DNA of 64,000 bases, from the NCBI GenBank assembly GCA_949317995.1, contig OX439038.1, positions 37,887,113 to 37,951,112 on the forward strand, given 5' to 3'. Each line of letters begins with the position of its first letter. Positions within the stretch are counted from its first letter, which is position 1. The translations under genes and the position numbers were made by a program. Below the pieces are notes generated by a model. The model was not told the DNA's origin. It ran no database searches and saw only the letters and a program-made list of their open reading frames with translations. This DNA is from Acholoe squamosa. Its lineage: Eukaryota > Annelida > Polychaeta > Phyllodocida > Polynoidae. Positions 54,061 through 64,000 of this stretch are shown piece after piece.

Positions 54061-54075
54061 GGACACATAGTGTCC
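54061..54075. promoter_or_regulatory. Leader hairpin GGACACATAGTGTCC
   Basis: GGACAC/GTGTCC arms at the gag start, in the place of the element C palindrome; arm bases differ between C and E but pairing is kept. Confidence 0.55.
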
Positions 54076-57000
54076 GAACAGGCGGGTACAAGATTGGCGT
54101 ATAACGCCAATCCGGATGAGACCCGGGAGGAACCAGCGCATTTTAATGCGCCCTCCAGGGACCAGCAATGGAGGGACACGATACCTCACTACGTGGATAG
54201 TGAGGAAAATGTCCCGGAATCAATCCTGGTGAAACACCGGGTTGAACGTGTCAACCAACATTACTCTGTCAATTTAGAATTGGCAGATTCTTTGTTCGAA
54301 ACTGGAGGAAGCCATGACCCAAATCATCCGGCTCCTATGACAAGGAAGGTAACCTTTGGTCAGCTTCCTTACGATATCCCAGGGCAATTACCACCACTTG
54401 ATTGTAGTGCGATTACCACTGGGAATGTTACTTTCACCGTTCCGGATCATGATAAATACAATCGGGAAATGGATGAAATGAACCAGCAATATCTGGCTAT
54501 GAATGAGACGCTTAACCTGATAGCGAGAGCTAAGGATGAAGCATTCGAAGAGAAAGAGGATATTTTGGAAAATCTCCGAGATATGAGAGCTGAGTTTGAA
54601 AATGAAAAACAAACTCTGAAGCAGCAACTGCATGAAGAAGAAACCCAATTTCTGAGTGCAAAAGAATCGCTGTAGGCAGAATACGAACGCCTGAAAGAAT
54701 GTTGTGTTAAACAGGCCGAAGATAACGAAACTGTCCGGATAGGTATCCTCCGATACAATGAACAATTGATGAATGATCGGGATGAATATCTACTCGAACT
54801 GCAGGATTTACTAAATACTGCAGCCGCATTGGGTGACTATGTAGAACAAACCCAACAAGCAATTGGCCCATTAGACGATACAATAATCGTACAATTAGCT
54901 AGTCGTTTACAGGCGGGAACTACAGTAGATAATAATGATGCTGTAGGATCGCAAAGTGCGACACCTGTTGCCGGCCCCACTCGGTATAATCCTTTCATAA
55001 CCGATGGGGCTGATAAACATGTAGCAGGCGGTATTTATAATCCCAATAAACCACCGAATGGAGTAGATTCCACAACTAAAATAACAGGAGCACCCACTAA
55101 AGGTGATTCCCATCCTACTCCACCCGGAAACAATGTGAGAGCCCCACCAGTACCTCAATTACCTTTCTTGACAAATACAGCTGCTGGTGGAGCAGGTGAT
55201 CCTTCTGATTCAAAGAACAGTGGTTTGGGTAAACAAGACGGGAATCGGAATAATAACCCGAAACAACCTGACCCCCCGAAACCCACCCCTGGTCCCGGAG
55301 CAAGTACACCACGTCCTCCGCCAAGAAATACAATGCCTGATGGTCATTATCGGAGTGCTCCATCTCGTCCAACTTATGTAGGTGTGCAAAATGCACAAAG
55401 CCCACATACAGGAACGTATGCCGATGGTGGTCAACCTCCGGCCGGTGACTCCCATGGTTTCAGGAGACACCACGCGAATAGCTACGGCTATGACGGTAAT
55501 AATACCGGTTATACCAACACCCAAAATTTAAATTATTTTGGGCAAGGCCGCAGCCAAGGCTATGACGGAGGTGGAAGATATCCATCGGGAGGATCCGGAG
55601 GTGGAAGATATCCATCAGGAGGATCCGGAGGTGGAGGATATCCATCGGGAGGATCCGGAGGAGGAAGATATCCACCGGGAGGATCCGGAGGTGGAGGATA
55701 TCCATCGGGAGGATCCGGAGGTGGAAGATATCCACCGGGAGGATCCGGAGGTGGAAGATATCCATCAGGAGGACCCCAGTGGTGGAGGATATCCACCGGG
55801 AGGATCCGGTGGTGGAGGATATCCACCGGGAGGATCCGGTGGTGGAGGATATCCACCGCGAGGATCCGGAGGTGGAGGATATCCACCGGGAGGACCAGGA
55901 GGAGGAGGTAATACCCCTTATGGTGCTAATCAAGGAGACGGAGGAAAGCCTAAGAGAATGAATAGGCGTTCTTCTATGTCTCCCGGAAGGCAAGAAATTT
56001 TTGATAATAGTAAATGCATTCAGGGATTAGGAATTGACTGCTATCGTAAAGGAGCCGATGTTGTCGAAGTAATGGATTGGAGCCTGAAGGAAGCCAATCG
56101 GCTCAGGGGTTGTTCTAATCCTGCGCGTCGTATGGGATGGATACCTCTGCCATACGATCCGAATGAACCTTGGAAAGATCGTTACCAAATCTTTGTAGAC
56201 GAGGTTAATTGTAGCGGATGGACTAAAGACAAAGCATTACCGTATTTAGTCTGCTGGCTTAGTAAGGGAGGTAAAGTGGCCCTGAACAGATGGAGAAAAG
56301 AATATGGGATAGAAGGTACCTACGACGAATTGTTGGAGTGTGCCTGCTACCTATTCGGTTCTATTGTCCGAGAAGATCCTTGGATCACATTTAAGAGACG
56401 GACACAGAAACCCAGGGAGTCACATAAAGTCTTTGGGCTGGAACTACAGGACCTGCTCAGTAAAGCTAGGCCTAATTGGGAATATGACGATGAATGTTGG
56501 CTACAAGAGTTATTCACTCAATTCATTGCCGGACTCCGGGATCCGGAACATAAGACTGTGGCCTGGGATGAATGGAAGGACGATACCTCCTTCAATGATC
56601 TGTTCCTGGCTATCGAAAATTATGACAGAAAGAAGCGGTTGCTAGGCGCCAATGCACCCCCTGCAAGAGCTTCAGCAGTTAAAAGTGATCCACCCATACC
56701 GGAACACACGGCTGCAGTTGAGTCCGGTTCGATGGACTCCGATTACGAATATATCTCTGATGATGATGGAGAATATATCGGATCTGTACAAATTGCCGGT
56801 AAATATCATCGGCAGAAAAGGTACCGAAAATGAGGTTTCAAGAAGAAATCAAACTTTCAGAAATCCCTAGGGGATGCATCACCGGTAGCACCCAAACTAG
56901 AGGTGCCGCAGAAACCGGTAGCGCAATTACCGGTACCACAGTTACCCACTTTCTCTACTCCTCAGATGGCAGTGTCAACTGCTCAGGGGGATTTTATGGA

Positions 57001-57172
57001 GAATTTGGTTACCCGATTGACGAATGCTCTGCGACGCCCAAGGGTAGATAAGTCCCAGAGAAGGTGCTATAGGTGCCAAGAATTAGGCCATTTCGCTGCC
57101 GAATGTGTGGCAGAGAAACCGGTGTATAGAGCACGAATGAGTTTCTCCAGAGTAGAGGATAAGGAAAACTGA
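54070..57172 (+). pseudogene. gag: Gag of element E, two in-frame stops and a frameshift
   Basis: The frame opens at a GTG (54070); the ATG used in C at this place is altered here. Order: VTFGQLPYD block (54350), coiled coil (54460-54800) containing an in-frame TAG at 54673-54675, linker, Gly-rich 30-bp minisatellite (55567-55904) with a one-base shift near 55778, capsid core (PWKDRYQIFVDEVNC near 56180, EDPWITFKRRTQKP near 56380), an in-frame TGA at 56831-56833, and zinc knuckle CYRCQELGHFAAEC near 57070. It ends GAA AAC TGA at 57172, where pol is open in the -1 frame. Confidence 0.87.
55567..55904 (+). repeat. 30-bp coding minisatellite in gag-E, about 11 units
   Basis: Units of GGAGGTGGAAGATATCCATC plus GGGAGGATCC encode a GGSGGGRYPS-like decapeptide. 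Sibling Gags have a Gly-rich linker here but no regular array. One unit lost or gained a base, which shifts frame. Confidence 0.9.
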
Positions 57173-60100
57173 GGGGGGATTCTGTTACGGGCAAGCAACA
57201 GGATCCCAGAATAGTCACTTGCCATGATACCACCAGCAGTGGTGCAGATCCGAATGGAGTAACACATTCGCCCAATACTGAGGTGGTAGAGCAGACCACT
57301 CAGGAGATTGGGGAATCCGGTATAACAAGTGCCCAGGGAGCACAGGGGAAACCCAGTACCGGATTGGAGGTAGGAGGCCAATTTTTGGCCAGAGTTGGTA
57401 GTGCTCACCTACCCCCGGGCCATCCTTGTCTGGAATACTTAAAAGGATGTGGACGGGACCCGGGTGTGAATAATGAGGATTCTGCAATAACTGATATACC
57501 TTCCATGTTGCATGGAAGGCGGTGGTATGTTTCGCTTAATATCAATGGAAGACCCGCTGAATTCCTAGTTGATACGGGAGCTAGCCACTCCTGTGTCTCT
57601 CGGAAAATAGCGGATCTTATACCGGATGTGCGCGATACTCTCCTATTGGGAGGAAACGCCCAAACGGCCGACGGTAGTAAGATGCAAACATATGGTAGGA
57701 TGTGTGTGAAATTGCAATTCGAGGGTATTCACGAATATGTGATAACTACTACGATTGCCGGAATAGCGGATGAAGGGATATTAGGATTAGACTTTGCGGC
57801 CATGTATGGAGCAGTCTTGGACCCGAGAACTGGGGAACTGAGTGTAGAGCATCCTTATCCTGTGAAAGTACAATGTGTATTGAGACAAGTTAGCAGTGTG
57901 GCGTCTGTCGCTCAGACTGTAAAGATTCCTCCGGGAGTGGCCTGTGATGTTCTGGTTCGGAGTAATTCCGAGTTGAGGAACCAGGATGCAGTAATTGAGC
58001 CGGACATGATTATGCTGGCTGGTCTAGGATTGGAGTCGGTTGACACGATATGGGGCTTGGTCAGTCATACCGGTTTCCAATACCGGTAACAGGACCTTAT
58101 ATTTGAAAAAAGGAGCCAATTTTGGTACCGTTACACTGGCTGAGATAGTGACTAGTTGTTCCCTGAACCTTCCGGTTAAGATGGTTGAACAAGAATGGAC
58201 CGAACATCTGAAGACAATGTATGAGGATACGAGTCTAGAAGATCCTTCGCAGAAAGATACACTCAAAGAGTTGTTGATTAAGTATCAGAGGGCGTTTGCC
58301 GCTTCGGGTGAACCACTCGGGAAGATTACGAAGGTATTACATACCATTGATACGGGGGAAGCGAAGCCCTTCAAGATCCCGTATCGGAGGCTACCCCTGC
58401 CTAAGAAGAGGGTAGTGGAAGCAGAAATAGCTAAGATGCTAGAACAGAATGTAATAGTTCCATCTAGCAGTCCTTGGAGTAGTCCAGTATGTATGGTGAC
58501 GAAAAAGGATGGGTCTATCCGGTTCTGTATAGACTATAGGAAACTAAATGGTTTAACGAAGAAAAATTCGTATCCATTGCCAAGAATTGATGAGACAATC
58601 GATTCTTTGGGAGGTAATAAATGGTTTTGTACCCTGGACTTGCAATCCGGATACTGGCAAGTAGGAATGAACCCGGATGATATGGAAAAGACAGCTTTTT
58701 CAAGTCATATAGGTTTGTTCCAGTATAATGTTATGCCTTTTGGCTTATGTAATGCTCCAGCAACCTTTGAAGCCATGATGGAGACACTTTTAAGTGAACT
58801 GTTATGGAAAAGGTGCCTCGTTTACCTTGACGACGTTATAGTATTCGGTAAAACATTTGACGAATGCTTGCACAACCTCAAGTTAGTATTAGAAAGAATA
58901 ATATCTAACGGTTTAAAACTTAAACCTAAGAAATGTAATTTGTTTAAAAAGTCCATAAATTATTTGGGCCGGATAATATCTGAAGAAGGAATAAAAGCTG
59001 ATCCTGAAAAAATCCAGGCAGTAACGGACTGGGGAGTACCGAATAGTCCAAAGGAAGTAAGGTCATTTTTAGGATTCTGCTCCTATTATAGAGACTTTAT
59101 ACCGAATTATTCTCGGGTAAGTTATCCCTTACAAATCCTAACAACATGGACCCCCGGTAGTAGGAAGGAGAAGTTCCCATGGGGAACCGAACAGGAACAA
59201 GCTTTCCAACAATTGAAAGCCTTGTTCACGAGTACTCCAGTACTACAATAGCCATCCAAGGATGGGCATTTCATACTGGATACGGATGCTAGCAATGAAA
59301 GTATCGGAGCAGCCCTCTCCCAAGTCCAAGGTGGAGTGGAGGTCCCGATTGCATTTGCTAGCAATACACTGAGTAAAACACAGCAAAATTATTGCACAAC
59401 TAAACGTGAATTATTAGCTGTCGTGGTGTATAGCAAAAAGTTTAAACACTTCTTGTGGGGAACTAACTTTACATTATGTACGGATCATTCCTCACTAAGA
59501 TGGTTATTGAACTTCCGGGATGCCGAAGGAATGATAGGGAGATGGCTAGCCCATCTGTCTGAATTCGGACTAGAAAATAGTCAGATACAGCATCGTGCCG
59601 GAAATAAGCACGTGAATGCTGATGCCTTATCCCGAATACCAATTCAGAAATGTGACAATCCGAATTGTACTGATTGTGGGATCCATAAAGCAGTAGCAGC
59701 CTCGATTCGAATTCCTTTCGAAACACGTATAGGCAGTGTCCTGGATTGGTCCTTAGAAACCATAAGGAACTTCCAGGAGGCTGACTCGGTTACTGCTAGG
59801 CTTCTACAATTGGTACCAAAGGGTATATGTCCAGCTAGGCCTATAGCCTCGCTGGAGAATAGGGAAATGAGAAGGTTTCTAGCTCAATGGACGGAGCTAG
59901 AAGTCAAGAGAGGAATACTGTACCGCTGGAAACCATGTAGCAATGGTGGAAAGCAGATACAAGTTGTCATTCCATCTGCCATGCGTAGAGACATCATGTA
60001 TTATTGTCATGGACACAGAACAAGTGGTCATTTCGGAAAGAAACGATCCTTAGCTCGTCTCTCGAAAAGATACTACTGGCCGGGTATGTCGCAAGACTTA

Positions 60101-61041
60101 CTCCGATGGGTGGCTAGTTGCCCGGATTGTTGTAAAAACAAACCCGGACAAGGACCCGGTAAGTTGCCCTTATCCCAAGAATTATTCGGGGTAAGGTTCG
60201 ACCAAATAGGTATTGATATTATTAGCTGACTAAATAAAACGCCGAATGACAATACGTGCATGATGGTAGTGTGGGACTATTATACCAAGTATACTAAAGT
60301 CTTCCCACTACCGGATCATAAGGCTGTTACTTGTGCGGAAGCTTTTGTGAAGGGTTGGGTACTAACTTTTGGAGTGCCCTTAATGCTTCACAGTGACCAG
60401 GGAAGGGAATTCGAATCCAATCTCTGGCAAAGTATGTGTGAATATCTCGCCATCTGTAAAACTAGGACCAATCCGTATCTTCCACAAAGTGACGGGCTGG
60501 TAGAAAGGTTCAATAGAACCCTTATACAAGTCCTAAAATCACTTGTAAATGACAATATGGATGATTGGGATGAACAATGCGACTTTGTAACACACGCTTA
60601 CAATGGCACTGTTCATTCGAGTACTAACTGCTCTCCAAATTTGTTAGTATTTGGAGAAGATTTAATAATGCCAGCGGATTTGGTATTTGGTGTCGTCGGA
60701 ATGAATCCGGAATTACCTTGTCAGGTAGTTCTGACGAGAAGTATGGAGAAGATTCCAAATCCATATCTAATATGGATGGGGTACCCCGGTTAAAGAAATT
60801 ACCAAGTAGAGGTCCTGGGAGACCTAGAAAGGTACCGGGTAAAACCGTAATGCCAGCGCCAACACCATCTCGGCGCGGTGTAGTAAAAAAAGTCTCGACG
60901 GGTGCAGGCGGACTGAAGAGGAAAGGGAAATTGTTGGCTACGAAATCCCTAGAGAAGGCTCGGAAGTCTGCCAGGTTGAATAAGGGAGCTGGAGATGGTG
61001 TAGTGCTCCGTCGCAGTCCACGACTTGCCAGGCTGCAGTGA
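57163..61041 (+). pseudogene. pol: Pol of element E, lesions and integrase deletion
   Basis: Open from 57163 in -1 phase to gag. Protease (LVDTGASHSC near 57570, ILGLDFA near 57780); frameshift near 58050; RT complete (CIDYRKLNG, MPFGLCNAPATF, YLDDVIVFG near 58830); TAG at 59249 replacing Tyr; RNase H (DTDAS near 59280); integrase HHCC (near 60010); TGA at 60227 replacing Gly two residues after the first catalytic D; HSDQGREF near 60390; VERFNR near 60500. About 350 bp between the LPCQVV block (60715) and the basic tail are missing, including the GPF module. The tail (RGPGRPRK, RRSPRLARLQ) ends at 61041. Confidence 0.88.
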
Positions 61042-61548
61042 CCTAACCCGTTACACAACGAGTGTATCATCCTGTAATCCGTTATATGTTGTCCTTTCGT
61101 TTAACGGTTCGCTACAGGTTGCTGTTATAACTCCCGGGGGACGTACCAGTTGGTATTGGATGAAAATTTCGATGGATACGTAAAGACTATCCATAAAGGC
61201 TCCATATGAATCCCTCGAGAGTCTCCCGAAGACGAGCGATAATGGCAGAACTGTACGGATTGTTATTTGTTTATATGTATCGCACGTGTTGTGTGACGTC
61301 ACATTGGCTACTCGCGTATGACGTCTCGTGACCCCGCGGGGAAGTGACGTCAACCGCGAGAATTCGGCCATATTGAATTGAACGAGCAGAGGAGGCAGAC
61401 CGTACAACAGGTGTGTCTCCATAAATTGTTCAGTTGGTGCCTTCCATAAAAGCGAAACCCTCTGGAGCGGGAGGAGGATGAACACCGAGTAGGTGAGTGT
61501 TCGGCGGGGAAAGAAATAATCTACCCCTGAAGTTGTCTTCTAAGCGTA
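61042..61548 (+). promoter_or_regulatory. Pol-ORF3 spacer of element E with CRE, E-box and YY1-like sites
   Basis: CACGTG (61283-61288), TGACGTCA (61294-61301), a TGACGTCT (61319-61326), TGACGTCA (61345-61352) and GGCCATATTG (61366-61375), followed by 170 nt of leader to the ORF3 ATG. Same grammar as in B and C although surrounding bases differ. Confidence 0.65.
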
Positions 61549-64000
61549 ATGGCTGAGAAAACCGTGGTGGAGTCAAAGCGGTCCGGCGAGCCGGGTCACT
61601 TGACTCCCGATAGCGTCCTTCCGGATGCCGACACTGAACAAGGCTCACAGCCTTTGTCCCCGGTTACCCCGCGGGAGGAAGAAATGATGGAGTTTGACGA
61701 TGATCTCGAGAACTTCAACTTGGGGAAGAACAGTAGACCGGTTTCACCGCTACCGTCTTCTCCAGGCGACAACAGTGCAGGGGGGATCGCCCTCCTGTAC
61801 CGGATTCGTCACCCGAGACGATGGGGGAATCCGGTGAAGCCACCGGTAACCCGACAACCAGCAGTTGGGCGGACGACTGCAGTGGAAACCCGGATGACGG
61901 ATTTCAAACCCTTGGGCGCCACAAAGTGAGCGAAAACTACTACCCATCTTATGATGGTAGGTACCTGTTCGTTCACCCGACCTTGATGAAGACGGATGAA
62001 GATGGTCGTCATATTTTGATTGACCCGGAAGTCCGACGGAGTATTCTGGAGGTTATACCTAACCACGTATACTCGGAAATCCCTCAGGAATGGCTGACGG
62101 ATTACGGATGGTTTCAACGGGGACTTATGGTCCACCAAGAATTCCGTAGGGCAGTATATGATGCTGCTATGACCCTGGAGCTCGACCTCATGCCACGACC
62201 TGATCATAGTACATGGGGTATCGAAGACTTCAAACAGGTAGACTGGATCGGGCTTTTTGTACGACATTAAAGCCACCGCTACCCGAACCCGGATTCTCAC
62301 GAGACGTCTTTATTGAACGTCAGTGAGTACCGGAGAGCTGCTGAAGCGTTTGATTCCTGGTCTACGGGTTATACCCTCCGGGAATCCGACATTGAAAAGT
62401 GTCGGAAGTCAAGCCTATTAACATGGACTCGACCCGAAGTTATCCGTCGTCTCATCCGGGAACAAATGGAGGATGAGCGAGCCGCAGCAAAAACGAGACA
62501 TGAGGAGAGTGAGAGGAAGCGTCTGGACGACGAAGCCGCCACTGCTCCTCCGATTAAAAAGATTGTCGTTACCGGCAAACGGGAGGACGCCTCACCTAAG
62601 GGTCCTCGTGCGGGAAAATCGACTCCTAAGCCAAAAGCCAAGGAGTCGGAAACACCCGCAGACTCTGACGACGGGAGCTGGACTAAGACCCAGTCGGAAC
62701 GTCAGCGGAAGGCTGAACTCCGGAAACTTAAAAACCTTCCGGATTCAGCCATCATTGAACGATGGAACAGAGCCCCCGAACCCGTAGAATCTATGGAAGT
62801 AGAGGAATCTGTTTCCGAATCGAATGTTTCGGATGAGTCGGACGACAACATAGTCCCGCCAACTCTATCCGATGCGGACCGATGGGCCAATGCTAAAGGG
62901 GGTTTTAAAGACCGTATCCCTACTAGCATGGAGGACTGCGTCACTGGTGTCACCAAAAAGGGTACAGTAAAATACGCCTGCCCGAAACGGTACAACAAGG
63001 ACGGCAATTCCGACGATGAGGACTGGATGCGTCTAACCGACAGCGATCCCGTCCCGAATAAGATGTACCAGAGTATCTGGCTCTTACTGAACAATTGTGC
63101 CGACACATATTACAGTCAGGTACAGAAAAAGAAACTGCGTTGGGCCTTGGATAAATGGTATTCCAAGACCCGGAAGACATGCCCCTTCTCCATCTGTATG
63201 GATAAGAGTGACATGGAACAGGAACGCGTCTGGGATACCCAGATCCGGTTCCAGCATCATCTGGTGGAGGAGCACATGCACCACCACCCCGAGTACTCGT
63301 GTAACCCAGACGAGGGCAAGAAGAGTGCTAAATGCACTAAACGCGTGAGCTATAAACGCCGGGGTGACTTATGTCGTCACGGTAAGTCAGCCCACGCTGA
63401 CGGACTTAATAAAGCCCGTGACCAAGTTATGGCCCTGCACAAAGAACTCATGGCCGAGTTCCGGAAGATGGACAACGAGCGTTGGGCGAACGTGAAGCCG
63501 AGTGATCAATCATTCGGCACCACGGACACCACGCACGGGAAAAAGCTCGTGGCGAGGTTTGTGCTCACTGAAGGTCGGTGTAAGCTGGACCTCCACGACG
63601 AAGAGTGGAACGAGTGCTGCAACTCCGGGAGGAAGCCAGTTCCAACCGGACGCAGCAGAAAAGATGTCAGGCGGGAGGGATCCCCGAGACTTCCGGATGG
63701 TACCCACAGCCGGATGGACCGATCAAGGTCACCGCTGGACCACCATGATGTGGAGAAGTCTCCGGAAGAAGTGACCTTCAAACACCCATCACAGGTGTTA
63801 AGGGGCGCTTCCGGCAGGCCTAGCTCTTATAAAGCCGCTGCTGAAGCCACACCCGGCAGGCTTGACTCGAGCCAATATCCCGACTTGGGAGCACATGGCC
63901 CGGAGAGTCAAGTTTTGACACCTGGTAACAAGGGTAAACTGCGCCGGAAGCCGTCTGCGGCGGCAGGCAGTCCTATCGCTGGAGGTACGTATAAACCCCT
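61549..64000 (+). pseudogene. ORF3 of element E, one frameshift and one stop, runs off window
   Basis: Start at ATG 61549 (MAEK). A single-base indel in a G-run near 61783 shifts to the frame read from 61821, which contains YYPSYDGRYLFVHP (near 61938), EIPQEWLTDYGWFQRGLMV (near 62075) and an in-frame TAA at 62268-62270. The same frame is then open for 577 codons to the window end: EYRRAAEAF block, a Lys/Glu-rich linker, RKLKNLPDS (62725), an acidic patch, ADRWANAKGGF (62876), CPFSIC (63181) with HLVEEH, a second finger YSCNP...KC...HGKSAH (63295-63390), and a GPESQ block (63900). It has diverged widely from B, but every domain is recognisable in order. Confidence 0.85.

Larger units (their letters stand above)
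53635..64000 (+). mobile_element. Element E, Ty3/gypsy type, 3' end beyond window
   Basis: LTR 53635-54019, PBS 54021-54033, gag, pol, spacer and ORF3 on the + strand, inserted in pol of element D. It is a separate subfamily from B/C with similar proteins. It carries stops and indels in every ORF and a deletion in the integrase C-terminus. 3' UTR and 3' LTR are outside. Confidence 0.92.

Noticed and set aside
55567-55904. Regular 30-bp repeats resembling a CRISPR array
   Set aside because: Units are contiguous without unique spacers and encode the Gly-rich Gag linker.

Overview
The window is eukaryotic, almost certainly animal, DNA made largely of nested and abutting LTR retrotransposons. 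No host protein-coding gene could be recognised. The evidence is Ty3/gypsy-type gag and pol reading frames on both strands, LTRs with TG...CA ends, polypurine tracts, and primer-binding sites matching the 3' end of animal tRNA-His. An aquatic invertebrate, possibly a lophotrochozoan, is a guess from overall look and cannot be proved from this sequence.

Layout. Element B (+, 1-7723) enters from the left: end of pol, a third ORF, a long AT-rich 3' UTR and a 3' LTR. From about 7.7 to 13.4 kb lies a different, C-rich and G-poor stretch with an Env-like membrane-protein ORF (9952-11181) and stem-loop-rich DNA, then a duplicated 82-bp segment around an LTR scrap. Element A (-, about 14.3-25.9 kb) is the best preserved copy: LTR, PBS, gag, pol, third ORF. 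Next come a probable LTR of another family (26035-26458), a + strand 3' UTR/LTR fragment F (26485-27446), and a gag-LTR fragment H on the - strand (27447-30393). An unassigned AT-rich stretch follows to 32757. Element D (-) begins with its 3' LTR at 32758 and is split by a 702-bp miniature element plus complete element C (-, 34059-46691). Its 3' UTR also holds a solo LTR of the miniature family, and its pol is cut at 53635 by element E (+), which runs off the right end.

The large elements share one plan: LTR, tRNA-His PBS, Gag with a long N-terminal coiled coil and a CCHC knuckle, Pol in the -1 frame (protease, RT, RNase H, integrase with a basic AT-hook tail), a 500-nt spacer rich in CRE, E-box, YY1-like or NRF1-like sites, then ORF3. 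ORF3 sits where env would be but has no visible signal peptide or membrane segment. It carries paired C2H2-like zinc fingers and a conserved C-terminal motif, and is present in five copies. I read the spacer as an internal promoter for ORF3, which is inference.

The most striking object is the miniature LTR element at 33357-34058. Each roughly 249-bp LTR contains a tRNA-Ala(UGC)-like gene with A box, B box and a T-run terminator, and the element's own PBS is an exact 14-nt match to the CCA-tailed 3' end of that same tRNA. A diverged solo LTR with a tRNA-like core sits at 46913-47160. This resembles the plan of plant Cassandra TRIMs (5S rRNA in the LTR), but with a tRNA that could also be its own primer.
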